Below are positions 8,753 to 18,699 of a stretch of DNA of 64,000 bases, one piece after another. How positions within the stretch are numbered: the first letter of the stretch is position 1; each line of letters begins with the position of its first letter. The notes under the pieces were generated by a model, which did no database searches, had not been told where the DNA came from, and saw only the letters and a program-made list of their open reading frames with translations. Source of the stretch: Pseudomonadota bacterium (lineage in GTDB: Bacteria; Pseudomonadota; Gammaproteobacteria; Burkholderiales; Rhodocyclaceae); the NCBI GenBank assembly GCA_018241725.1, contig JAFEDI010000046.1, positions 62,001 to 126,000 on the forward strand. The letters run 5' to 3'. The translations under genes were made by a program, and so were the position numbers.

Positions 8753-9948
8753 AGCGCCTGAATACATTGCTTCTTTCTCTTGCCGCGCTGATTGCACAGG
8801 TGGCGCAAGCGGACACGCCATCCCCGCTGAGTTTGTCCGGCTTCGGCACCCTGGGCGCAGCGCGCACTGACAACGCCAACCGGGCTTTCCGCTCCAACAG
8901 CGTCAGCGACTCCGGTGCGGGTGCCGCCTTCGACCTGTCCGTCGACTCCGTGCTCGGAGTACAAGGATCCCTTCAGCTCTGCAACCGCCTCGATCTGACA
9001 GTGCAATCCGTGGTCCGCAAGAGCCCCACGGGCAGCTACGACCCACGCATCACCTGGGCATTCGCGAGCTACCAGGCCACCCCGGAACTACTGCTGCGGA
9101 TCGGCCGCACGCGGCTGCCCTTCTTCATGTATTCCGATTCGCTGAACCTCAACTATGCGAATCCGTGGATCCGGCCACCCGTCGAGGTCTACAGCCTGAA
9201 CCCACTCTCCGACATCGACGGGGCCGATGCGCTGTACCGTCGGCAGTTCGCCGACACAGACGTGGAGCTGCATGCCTATACCGGGAGCAGCGCGATGAAC
9301 ATCCGCGGCGGCTCGGCCAACCTCGACAAGATCCGGGGCCTGAAAGCCTCCTTCAGCCGCCGCGGCCTCACGGCCCAGATCAGCTACGCCCGGGCGGACA
9401 TGTCCCTGCGCTGGTCAGACGCCTATTTCCTCAGCTTGAGGCAGGCCCTCATTGCGACCGGCCACGACGCCATCGTGCCAGAGCTCTCCGGCACCGACGG
9501 CAAGACCAGCTTCATGTCGGCCGCTCTGCAATACGACCAGGACCGCCTGCTGCTGATAGCCGAAATCGCTCGCCGCAATGTGGACCGCTACATTGACACC
9601 GCACTCGGCTGGTATGTCACTGCCGGCTACCGGACGGGAGCCTTCATGCCTTACCTGACCCTGGCCCGCCAGCGGGAAGTCTCTCCGGTCAGCACCGCGG
9701 CCACCGGGGTCGCCGTACTCGATGACGGTCTGGCAGCCTTCAACGCCGGACGCAACAAGGCCCAGCGCAGCATCGGAGCCGGCCTGCGCTGGGACGCCGG
9801 ACGCAATGTCGCAGTGAAAGCCCAGTTCGAGCGCATCCAGCCGGGCCCAGGCGGACTCGGAATCCTCCTCCCCAACCAGCTCACCGACTACCTGAAGCCC
9901 GATGGACCGACCTATGTCCTGAGTCTTGCCGTGGACTTCGTGTTTTGA
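8749..9948 (+). CDS. Porin-like outer-membrane beta-barrel protein
   Basis: 399 aa from a GTG start that overlaps the upstream stop by 4 bp. A signal peptide (MKRLNTLLLSLAALIAQVAQA) ends at about residue 21. The mature part opens LSLSGFGTLGAARTDN and shows alternating-strand composition with many aromatic-capped strands. It ends VLSLAVDFVF, with the C-terminal Phe expected of BAM substrates. The sequence is not close to the general porin at 13554. Family is best described as a porin-like barrel of unknown cargo. Coupling to a c-di-GMP enzyme and a binding-protein-like gene suggests uptake or sensing of a small ligand at the cell surface. Confidence 0.75.
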   Translation: MKRLNTLLLSLAALIAQVAQADTPSPLSLSGFGTLGAARTDNANRAFRSNSVSDSGAGAAFDLSVDSVLGVQGSLQLCNRLDLTVQSVVRKSPTGSYDPRITWAFASYQATPELLLRIGRTRLPFFMYSDSLNLNYANPWIRPPVEVYSLNPLSDIDGADALYRRQFADTDVELHAYTGSSAMNIRGGSANLDKIRGLKASFSRRGLTAQISYARADMSLRWSDAYFLSLRQALIATGHDAIVPELSGTDGKTSFMSAALQYDQDRLLLIAEIARRNVDRYIDTALGWYVTAGYRTGAFMPYLTLARQREVSPVSTAATGVAVLDDGLAAFNAGRNKAQRSIGAGLRWDAGRNVAVKAQFERIQPGPGGLGILLPNQLTDYLKPDGPTYVLSLAVDFVF

Positions 9949-9953
9949 GCCCC

Positions 9954-10376
9954 ATGCATTCGGCCAGAACCCTCCTCCTGCTTTTTTCCGGCCTGTTTGC
10001 GCCGGCCTTCAGCCACGCGGAACTCGTGCTGGTTGCCAGCGTACGCAACCCGGCCATGGAACTCAGCCATGAACGCGCTGAAAACCTCTACCTGGGCTCC
10101 ACCACCACCCTGGCTGACGGCACGCCCGTCAAGCTCATGGACCTGCCCAACGGAGCCTCGCGCGACGACTTCTATCTGAAGCTGACCGGCAAGAATCCGG
10201 CGCAGATCCGCGCTTACTGGTCCCGCCTGGTCTTCACAGGCCGCGCGCTGCCTCCCCGGGAAGCCAACTCGATCGCCGAAGCGCGCCAATGGCTGATTGA
10301 TACACCCAACTTGGTCGGCTACATGGAACGTACCGACGTTCCACCCGGCGCCCGCATCCTGTTGCGCCTTCCCTGA
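9954..10376 (+). CDS. Small periplasmic PstS-like (phosphate-binding-like) protein
   Basis: 140 aa from the ATG at 9954; an in-frame TTG at 9945 overlaps the preceding stop and would add three residues. Signal peptide to about FSHA. The mature 120 residues resemble the half-size substrate-binding-like proteins annotated as phosphate ABC transporter substrate-binding: LVASVRNPAMELSHERAENLY, a GxxTTLADG segment, RDDFYLKLTGKNPAQIRAYW and a final GYMERTDVPPGARILLRL. It is too short for a two-lobed binding protein, and no permease or ATPase gene is near. It is the third member of the cassette starting at 6317, so a signalling role is more likely than transport. The ligand is unknown. Confidence 0.75.
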   Translation: MHSARTLLLLFSGLFAPAFSHAELVLVASVRNPAMELSHERAENLYLGSTTTLADGTPVKLMDLPNGASRDDFYLKLTGKNPAQIRAYWSRLVFTGRALPPREANSIAEARQWLIDTPNLVGYMERTDVPPGARILLRLP

Positions 10377-10394
10377 AGGGGAAGCAAGGTCGGT

Positions 10395-10423
10395 TTGACG
10401 CAACGATCGTCTTCACATATACT
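10395..10423 (+). promoter_or_regulatory. Sigma70-type promoter of rplU-rpmA
   Basis: TTGACG (10395-10400) and TATACT (10418-10423) are separated by 17 bp, about 40 bp upstream of the rplU start codon. This is the cleanest consensus promoter in the window. Confidence 0.8.
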
Positions 10424-10461
10424 TGCGCGTTTCCTGCAAACTCTTTACTCGGAGTACATCC

Positions 10462-10773
10462 ATGTACGCGGTCATAAAAACCGGCGGCAAGCAGTATCGC
10501 GTCGTCGTCGGCGAAAAACTCAAAGTAGAACAGATACCGGCTGACGTGGACTCGCAAATCACTCTCGACCAAGTCTTCATGGTCGGCGAAGGCGAGTCGG
10601 TCAAGATCGGCACCCCTGTTGTGGCTGGCGCCACCGTCACGGCCACCGTGGTTTCCCACGGCCGTCACGACAAGATCAAGATCTTCAAGATGCGTCGTCG
10701 CAAGCACTACCAGAAGCATCAGGGTCACCGTCAGAACTACACCGAGCTGCGCATCGACGCGATCTCGGCCTAA
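10462..10773 (+). CDS. rplU: 50S ribosomal protein L21
   Basis: 103 aa. The start is the ATG opening [14 protein letters not shown], the invariant L21 N-terminus, with GGAG upstream; a longer reading from 10423 is not supported. The C-terminal [22 protein letters not shown] is the basic 23S rRNA-contacting tail. It is followed after 12 bp by rpmA and is driven by the promoter at 10395-10423. Confidence 0.97.
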   Translation: MYAVIKTGGKQYRVVVGEKLKVEQIPADVDSQITLDQVFMVGEGESVKIGTPVVAGATVTATVVSHGRHDKIKIFKMRRRKHYQKHQGHRQNYTELRIDAISA

Positions 10774-10785
10774 GGAGAATCCGAC

Positions 10786-11052
10786 ATGGCACACAAAAAG
10801 GCTGGCGGCAGTTCACGTAACGGCCGCGACTCAGAAAGCAAACGCCTTGGCGTCAAGCGCTACGGCGGTCAATTCGTTCTCGCCGGCAACATCATCGTTC
10901 GCCAGCGCGGCACCGAATACCACCCGGGCGAAAACGTCGGCATCGGCAAGGATCACACCCTGTTCGCGCTGACCGAAGGCACCGTTCAGTTCACCGTCAA
11001 GGGCGCCACCAAGCGTCGCACCGTGAACATCGTGCCCGCCGCCGCTGAATAA
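10786..11052 (+). CDS. rpmA: 50S ribosomal protein L27
   Basis: 88 aa, opening [20 protein letters not shown], the standard L27 N-terminal arm that reaches the peptidyl-transferase centre. The N-terminus has no extra cleavable leader of the Firmicutes type. It is the second gene of rplU-rpmA and ends 19 bp before a strong terminator. Confidence 0.97.
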   Translation: MAHKKAGGSSRNGRDSESKRLGVKRYGGQFVLAGNIIVRQRGTEYHPGENVGIGKDHTLFALTEGTVQFTVKGATKRRTVNIVPAAAE

Positions 11053-11071
11053 CTTCAGCTCGCGCACGCTC

Positions 11072-13402
<2,331 letters not shown>

Positions 13403-13423
13403 TCCTTCCTCACCTCCCAGCCC

Positions 13424-13465
13424 AAAAGCAAACGGCCACCAAACGGTGGCCGTTTGCTTTTTGGG
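13424..13465 (+). terminator. Rho-independent terminator after proB
   Basis: 17-bp stem AAAAGCAAACGGCCACC / GGTGGCCGTTTGCTTTT (13424-13440, 13445-13461), loop AAAC, followed by TT. Confidence 0.9.
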
Positions 13466-13500
13466 GCCACTCGCCACATCAACCAGAAACACCCCATATG

Positions 13501-13526
13501 AAAAACGGGCACCCGAAGGTGCCCGT
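13501..13526 (-). terminator. Rho-independent terminator after the porin gene
   Basis: 9-bp stem (13505-13513 and 13518-13526); read on the minus strand the loop is TTCG and a run of five T follows. It lies 28 bp past the porin stop. Confidence 0.85.
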
Positions 13527-13553
13527 CAATTTCCGATTCAGACGAAGTCTGAA

Positions 13554-14732
13554 TTAGAAGGAGTGACGCAGGCCCAGCTGGATGCCCTGAACGGTAGCGC
13601 CAGCCACTTGAGCAGCCGTAGCACCGTTGGCGGAGCCGTTCAGACCAACAGCGTTCACGCCGAAGTCGTAGGAAGCGTTGTTGTCGTTGTTCAGGTGAGC
13701 GTACACAGCCTTCAGCATGGTGCGCTTGGACAGGCTGTACTCGTAGCCGACTTCAAACAGCTTGGCGCCGGTGCTGTTCTGGCTGCTGCCGTTGACCTTC
13801 AGGTCACGAGCAAAGTAAGCCTGAGCCAGGATCTTGCCAGCCGGGGTCACGTTGAAGGTGCCACCAAGGCCCCAGACGTTTTGGCTAACGCCGTTGCCAC
13901 CGAAGTGGTCAGCACGCGCATGATCGAACACAGCACGCACAGTGGCGATACCGAAATCGTACATGCCACCAAGACGGAGGTCAGAGATGTTGGTACCAGC
14001 GTCGTTGCCGATGCTGACAGCGTTGTAGGTCAGACCAGCCAGGATCGGACCGTTGGCGTACTTCAGGCCCAGGTCATAGCCGGTGGTGTTGACACCAGTG
14101 GAGACCACATTGTGGAAAGCCTTGTTCTCGTTGGCCACGTAAGCAGCGGTGGCGTTCAGACCGTAGTAGGTCGGAGAAACGTAGGCAATGGCATTCTTCC
14201 AACGGGTATCGAAGATGGAAGAGCAACCAGCAGAGCGAGCGCAGTTGCCGCCAGCAGCGTAGTCACCAGTGCTGCTGGTGGTGCCAACCAGGTTGTTACC
14301 CAGCTTGCCCAGCAGAGCGGAGTTGGCACCAATGCCGGTAGCGCCGGCGTTGACGTCAAGAGACACGCCCAGAGCGCGGGTCGGGCCGGTCAGGTTGCCC
14401 AGGACCACGGTACCCAGATTGGCGCTGGACAGGCCAACGAAGCTGTCACGGCTGGTGGACAGGCCGCCGTTGTTGTCGAAAGAAACACCGCTTTCATACT
14501 GGAACACGGCGGTCAGGCCGTTGCCCAGGGCTTCAGCGCCCTTGAAACCGATATAGGAAGAGTTGGAGGAAACACGGTTGGTGTTGCCCAGGTCGGTGTT
14601 GCCATTGGTGTTGGAAACACGGACGACGTCGAAGGAGCCGTCGGCGATACCGTAGACGGTAACGTTAGCTTGAGCGAAGGCGCCGGTGGAGGCCAGGCCG
14701 GCAACGGCCAGAGCGATCAGTTTCTTTTGCAT
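13554..14732 (-). CDS. General trimeric porin (Gram-negative porin family)
   Basis: 392 aa. I chose the ATG at 14732 (MQKKLIALAVAGLASTGAFA signal peptide, AGGAGAAAC upstream) over a longer reading from 14762. The mature protein begins QANVTVYGIADGSFDVVRV, the first strand typical of betaproteobacterial 16-strand porins. It contains an R/K-rich constriction region and ends GIQLGLRHSF with C-terminal Phe. Two cysteines (CARSAGC) lie in an extracellular-loop-like segment near residue 170. Codon choice is strongly biased, in keeping with high expression. Function is diffusion of small hydrophilic solutes across the outer membrane. Confidence 0.94.
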   Translation of the reverse strand: MQKKLIALAVAGLASTGAFAQANVTVYGIADGSFDVVRVSNTNGNTDLGNTNRVSSNSSYIGFKGAEALGNGLTAVFQYESGVSFDNNGGLSTSRDSFVGLSSANLGTVVLGNLTGPTRALGVSLDVNAGATGIGANSALLGKLGNNLVGTTSSTGDYAAGGNCARSAGCSSIFDTRWKNAIAYVSPTYYGLNATAAYVANENKAFHNVVSTGVNTTGYDLGLKYANGPILAGLTYNAVSIGNDAGTNISDLRLGGMYDFGIATVRAVFDHARADHFGGNGVSQNVWGLGGTFNVTPAGKILAQAYFARDLKVNGSSQNSTGAKLFEVGYEYSLSKRTMLKAVYAHLNNDNNASYDFGVNAVGLNGSANGATAAQVAGATVQGIQLGLRHSF

Positions 14733-15046
14733 ATGTTTCTCCTCTTGATTGAAGACTGGCACGCACTGCTTGCGCAGGGCCGACCAATTTCACCTCTCTA
14801 ACGAGAAGTTGGCCTGCATTGTCAGCGCTTGGCAAAGCCGAGGGCAAGGACAGCGTTGTTTTTTGGATGCGAAGCCGCATCGGAGTGTTGCAAGTTCGCA
14901 ACACGAAAGACGAGAACCAAACGCGCCATACAAGAGCCGCATTGCAAGGTTTGCAGATGTACGGGTTTTACACAGTGTGCGGCACAGCATTAATATAGGA
15001 AGCTTGCTATATATTATTGGACACCGCCCTCAGCCCCGTTTCCGTC
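14733..15046. promoter_or_regulatory. Divergent control region of porin and marR efflux operon
   Basis: 314 bp without a gene. It holds the porin leader (unassigned promoter, minus strand), a perfect 7-bp inverted repeat GTGTTGC-N6-GCAACAC at 14885-14904 that may bind a regulator, and the marR promoter and operator at 14967-15015. I see no small ORF with a credible start. Confidence 0.5.
14967..15015 (+). promoter_or_regulatory. marR promoter with overlapping palindromic operator
   Basis: TTTACA (14967-14972) and TAATAT (14991-14996), 18 bp apart, form a plausible promoter. The -10 element overlaps a near-perfect 18-bp palindrome, TATAG-G-AAGCTT-G-CTATA (14994-15011), in which only one base pair is asymmetric. 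MarR repressors typically bind such AT-rich palindromes over their own promoter. The site lies about 35 bp before the marR ATG. Confidence 0.6.
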
Positions 15047-15502
15047 ATGGACAAGAACCGAATCCTTCGTGAAGCCGCCGTTACCAGCAACCTGGTGCGC
15101 CTGTCGCGCATCTATCGGCGCGCCGTCAACGACGCCGCCCTCGCCCACGGCTTGTCGGATGCGCGGGTGCTGCCCATCATCCATCTGAGTCGCCTTGGCG
15201 ACGGCGTTCGGCACGGAGTGCTGGCCGAAGACATGGGGATCGAGGGGCCATCGTTGGGCCGCCTGCTCGACCAGCTATGCCTGGCCGGCCTGATCGAGCG
15301 GCGTGGCGACGCGGCCGACAAGCGTGCCAAATTGCTGTACCTCACCGAGCAAGGCCACGCGATGGCCGCCACCGTCGAGAAGCTGATCGAAGACTTGCGC
15401 AGCAAGCTGCTCGCCCGCGTGGCGGACGAAGACCTCGAAGCCGCCCTGCGGGTCTTCGCCGCCTTTGATGCCGCACTGCACCCCGAGACCAGCAATGAAT
15501 AA
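15047..15502 (+). CDS. MarR-family transcriptional regulator
   Basis: 151 aa from the ATG at 15047 (MDKNRILREAAVTSNLVRLSR). Winged-helix features: LAEDMGIEGPSLGRLLDQLCLAGLIERR as helix-turn-helix plus DAADKRAKLLYLTEQG as the wing. These repressors usually release DNA on binding a phenolic or other aromatic ligand. Its end overlaps the FUSC gene by 8 bp, and a palindrome covers its promoter, so it probably represses this whole efflux operon. Confidence 0.9.
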   Translation: MDKNRILREAAVTSNLVRLSRIYRRAVNDAALAHGLSDARVLPIIHLSRLGDGVRHGVLAEDMGIEGPSLGRLLDQLCLAGLIERRGDAADKRAKLLYLTEQGHAMAATVEKLIEDLRSKLLARVADEDLEAALRVFAAFDAALHPETSNE

Positions 15503-17561
15503 GCTGCTGACGGCCCTGCGCTTCGAGCGGAGTGCCCTGCTGTTCTCCTTCAACAGCTTCACGGCCGCCATGCTCGCGCTATACGTGGGCTTCAGCATCG
15601 GCCTGCCGCGGCCTTACTGGGCGATGATGACGGCCTACATCGTCAGTCACCCGCTGGCCGGTGCCGTGCGCTCCAAGGCGATCTTCCGGTTGGGCGGCAC
15701 GCTGGTCGGCTCGACGGTCGCCCTGCTGCTGGTGCCGCCGCTGGTGGATTCACCGGTGCTGTTGTGCCTGGTTATCGCATTGTGGATCGGCGCCTGCCTG
15801 TTCGTTTCCCTGCTCGACCGCACGCCCCGCAGCTACGTGCTGATGCTGGCCGGCTACACGGCCGCGATCATCGCCTTCCCGAGCGTCAATGCACCTGACC
15901 TGATCTTCGACGTAGCCGTCGCACGCTTCGAGGAGATCTCGATCGGTATCGTCTGTGCCACCGTCGTCCATAGCCTCATCTTTCCGCGCCCGGTCGGCGG
16001 CCCGCTGGTCGGCCGCCTCACCAGCTGGCTGGGCAGCGCCGACCAGTGGGCCCTCGACGTGCTCCACGGGCGCAGCGCCGCCGAAACGGACCGGGAGCGC
16101 CGCCAGCTCGCCGCCGCGGAGACGGAGATCCACCTGCTCTCCAAACATCTGCCCTTCGACACGTCCAACCTGCGCGAAATCACCAACGTTGTCCACGCGC
16201 TGCACAGCCGCACGCTGGTCCTGATCCCGATCATCGATGGTCTGAACGACCGCCTCAGCGCGCTACGTGCCGATGGCCACACGCTTTCGCCCGAGGTCGC
16301 CCGCCTGATCGACGCCGTCGCAGCGTGGATCGCGGACGGCGCGGACCGCGACCGTGCCGACCCCTTGCTCACCGAGTTGAAATCCGTCGCTGCCGCCACG
16401 CCCCATGACGCCGACTGGGCCACGCTGCTTTCGGCGAGCCTGCTGACCCGTCTGGTCGAGCTGGTCGAGACGCTGGGCGACAGCCACACCCTGCTCGACC
16501 ACGTGCGCCGCAACAAACCGCTGTCGGCTGCGCTGGCGGAGCAGGTGGGCACGCACGAGCGCCGCCCCCTGCACAAGGACTATGGCATGGCCTTGCTGTC
16601 GGCCGCTGCGGCCAGCATTGCCGTGCTGCTGTGCTGCGCGCTGTGGATCATGAGCGGCTGGCGGGACGGCGCCGCGGCCGCCATGATCGCCGCGGTGGTG
16701 TGCTGCTTCTTCGCGACGATGGACGACCCCAAACCGACCATCGCCAGCTTCGGCATCTTCAATCTGGTGGCTCTGCCGATCGCCGCGGTCTTCCAGTTCA
16801 CCGTGCTGCCCCGCGTCAATGACTTTCCGATGCTTGTCCTGACCCTGGCCCCGATCTTCATTCCGATGGGCATCTACATGGCAGCGCCGCGCACCCTGGT
16901 GCCCGCCATGGCGATGATCACGGGAGTCTGCAATGCCCTGGCGCTGCAGGAAACACTGAATCACCAGGACTTCGCCGATTTCATGAACGTGAACACCGCC
17001 ATGTTCGTCGGCGTCCTCATCGCCCTGTGGGTCACCGGCTTCATGCGCTCGATCAGCGTCGAGACAAGCGCGCGCCGCCTGCTGCGCCACAACTGGCGGG
17101 ATCTCGCCCACCACGCCCGGGCCGGGGCATCAGCCGACCCCGTTGCGCTGGCCGGCCGCCTGCTCGACCGCCTGACCCTGCTCACGCCCAAACTCGCCGC
17201 CGTGTCCCAGAGCGGCGAACTGCGCGGCGTCGACGTACTGCACGACCTGCGCATCGGCATGAACCTGGTCACGCTCCAGAAAGCCAGCCCGAGCTTCGAC
17301 GCCATCACCCGCGATCTGGCCGAGAGGGCACTCGCCGGTGTGGGCGAGCACTATTTGCAGCGCTCCGCCGGCCGGCCGACGGACGCTCCTGCCAGCCTGC
17401 TGGCCGACATCGACCAGGCGCTGCATGCCATCGCCGAACAAGCGCCGTCGACGGCCAAGCTAGCCGGCCTGTCGGCCATGGTCGGCCTGCGCGGCAACCT
17501 GTTTCCCAAAGCCGCGGCCTACCAAACCGGCCCGCTCTCGATGAAAGGACCTTCCGCATGA
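15495..17561 (+). CDS. FUSC-family inner-membrane efflux protein (AaeB-like)
   Basis: 688 aa from MNKLLTALRFERSALLFSF. Two hydrophobic blocks (about 10-170 and 360-520), each with several transmembrane helices, are separated by a large cytoplasmic domain. This is the duplicated fusaric-acid-resistance architecture also seen in E. coli AaeB, the p-hydroxybenzoate exporter. The start overlaps marR by 8 bp and the stop overlaps the DUF1656 gene (ATGA). It is the energised pump component of the system encoded to 20162; the substrate is probably an aromatic acid, by family analogy. Confidence 0.9.
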   Translation: MNKLLTALRFERSALLFSFNSFTAAMLALYVGFSIGLPRPYWAMMTAYIVSHPLAGAVRSKAIFRLGGTLVGSTVALLLVPPLVDSPVLLCLVIALWIGACLFVSLLDRTPRSYVLMLAGYTAAIIAFPSVNAPDLIFDVAVARFEEISIGIVCATVVHSLIFPRPVGGPLVGRLTSWLGSADQWALDVLHGRSAAETDRERRQLAAAETEIHLLSKHLPFDTSNLREITNVVHALHSRTLVLIPIIDGLNDRLSALRADGHTLSPEVARLIDAVAAWIADGADRDRADPLLTELKSVAAATPHDADWATLLSASLLTRLVELVETLGDSHTLLDHVRRNKPLSAALAEQVGTHERRPLHKDYGMALLSAAAASIAVLLCCALWIMSGWRDGAAAAMIAAVVCCFFATMDDPKPTIASFGIFNLVALPIAAVFQFTVLPRVNDFPMLVLTLAPIFIPMGIYMAAPRTLVPAMAMITGVCNALALQETLNHQDFADFMNVNTAMFVGVLIALWVTGFMRSISVETSARRLLRHNWRDLAHHARAGASADPVALAGRLLDRLTLLTPKLAAVSQSGELRGVDVLHDLRIGMNLVTLQKASPSFDAITRDLAERALAGVGEHYLQRSAGRPTDAPASLLADIDQALHAIAEQAPSTAKLAGLSAMVGLRGNLFPKAAAYQTGPLSMKGPSA

Positions 17562-17764
17562 TCGGGGAACTCAACCTCGACGGCGTCCTGGTTTCGTCGA
17601 TCCTCGTGTCGACGCCCCTCGCCTTCGTCTTCTCCTTCCTGCTACGCCGCGTGTTCTCGCTGTTCGGGCTGTACCGCGTCGTGTGGCACCCGGCCCTGTT
17701 CGACGCCGCTGTGTTCATGATCGTCTGGTCCCTCGTCATCCGCCTGCCCATGCCCTCCTTTTGA
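17558..17764 (+). CDS. DUF1656 small membrane protein (AaeX-like)
   Basis: 68 aa: MIGELNLDGVLVSSILVSTP then two hydrophobic helices separated by a short Arg-containing loop (LLRRVFSLFGLYRVVWHP). It begins inside the FUSC stop (ATGA) and precedes the HlyD gene by 17 bp. This small protein is regularly found between FUSC and HlyD genes, as aaeX is in E. coli; its molecular role is unknown. Confidence 0.88.
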   Translation: MIGELNLDGVLVSSILVSTPLAFVFSFLLRRVFSLFGLYRVVWHPALFDAAVFMIVWSLVIRLPMPSF

Positions 17765-17781
17765 TTGAAGGTAATGCTCCC

Positions 17782-18699
17782 GTGAAACCGCTTTATCTCA
17801 AGCTCCTCCGAATCGCCGTCACCCTCGCGGCGGTCGTCCTTGCCCTCTTCGCGTCCCAGCGCCTGTGGGATCACTACCAGGTCGAACCGTGGACCCGCGA
17901 CGGCCGCGTGCGCGCCGACATCGTGCCGGTCACGCCCGACGTCTCCGGCCTCGTCACCCACGTGGCGATCCACGACAACCAGTTCGTCAAGCAGGGCCAG
18001 GAACTCTTCCAGATCGACACCGAGCGCTACCGCCTGGCCGTCAAGCAGGCCGACGCGGCGGTCGCCACCGTACGCGCCAACCTCGAGCAGGCCCGCCGGG
18101 AAGCCCGCCGCAATGCACAGCTGTCCAGCCTGGTAGCACAGGAAACCGTCGAACAGAGCCGCGAAAAGGTCGAACTCGGCGAAGCCCAGCTCGCCCAGGC
18201 CATCGCCAACCGGGATCTCGCCGTCCTCAACCTGGCCCGCACGAAGATCGTCGCGCCGGTGGACGGCTACCTCAGCGACCTGTCCCTGCGCTCGGGCAAC
18301 TACGTGACCGCCGGCAAGCAGGTGCTCGCCGTGCTCGATACCCATTCCTTCCATGTGGACGGCTATTTCGAGGAAACCAAGCTGCAGGGCGTAAAGATCG
18401 GCCAGGCCGCCAGGATCCACATCATGGGCCGCGAGCAGGAACTGCGCGGCCACGTGGAGAGCATCTCCGCCGGTATCGAGGACCGTGACCGCGCCAACGG
18501 CAACAACCTGCTGCCCAATGTGAACCCGGTGTTTACCTGGGTGCGCCTGGCGCAGCGGATTCCGGTGCGTATCGCCCTCGACGAAGTACCGAAGGACCTC
18601 CAGCTGGTCGCCGGCCTGACTGCTACGGTGGCAATCATCGACAAGGACGGCAAGATCGAAAGCGCCGCCCCGGCAAGCAAGGGCGGAGTCGCCAAATGA
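17782..18699 (+). CDS. HlyD-family periplasmic adaptor of efflux pump (AaeA-like)
   Basis: 305 aa from the GTG at 17782 (GAAGG upstream). N-terminal anchor helix (LLRIAVTLAAVVLALFASQ), a biotinyl-lipoyl half (ADIVPVTPDVSGLV), an alpha-helical hairpin of about 90 residues (KQADAAVATV...NLARTKI), then the second lipoyl half APVDGYLSDL and a beta-barrel domain. It bridges the FUSC pump to the outer-membrane factor encoded next, whose start overlaps its stop by 4 bp. Confidence 0.93.
   Translation: MKPLYLKLLRIAVTLAAVVLALFASQRLWDHYQVEPWTRDGRVRADIVPVTPDVSGLVTHVAIHDNQFVKQGQELFQIDTERYRLAVKQADAAVATVRANLEQARREARRNAQLSSLVAQETVEQSREKVELGEAQLAQAIANRDLAVLNLARTKIVAPVDGYLSDLSLRSGNYVTAGKQVLAVLDTHSFHVDGYFEETKLQGVKIGQAARIHIMGREQELRGHVESISAGIEDRDRANGNNLLPNVNPVFTWVRLAQRIPVRIALDEVPKDLQLVAGLTATVAIIDKDGKIESAAPASKGGVAK

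Noticed and set aside
13446-14801. 451-aa plus-strand open frame rich in Val, Gly and Thr
   Set aside because: Antisense to the porin; composition is the complement of its codon bias.
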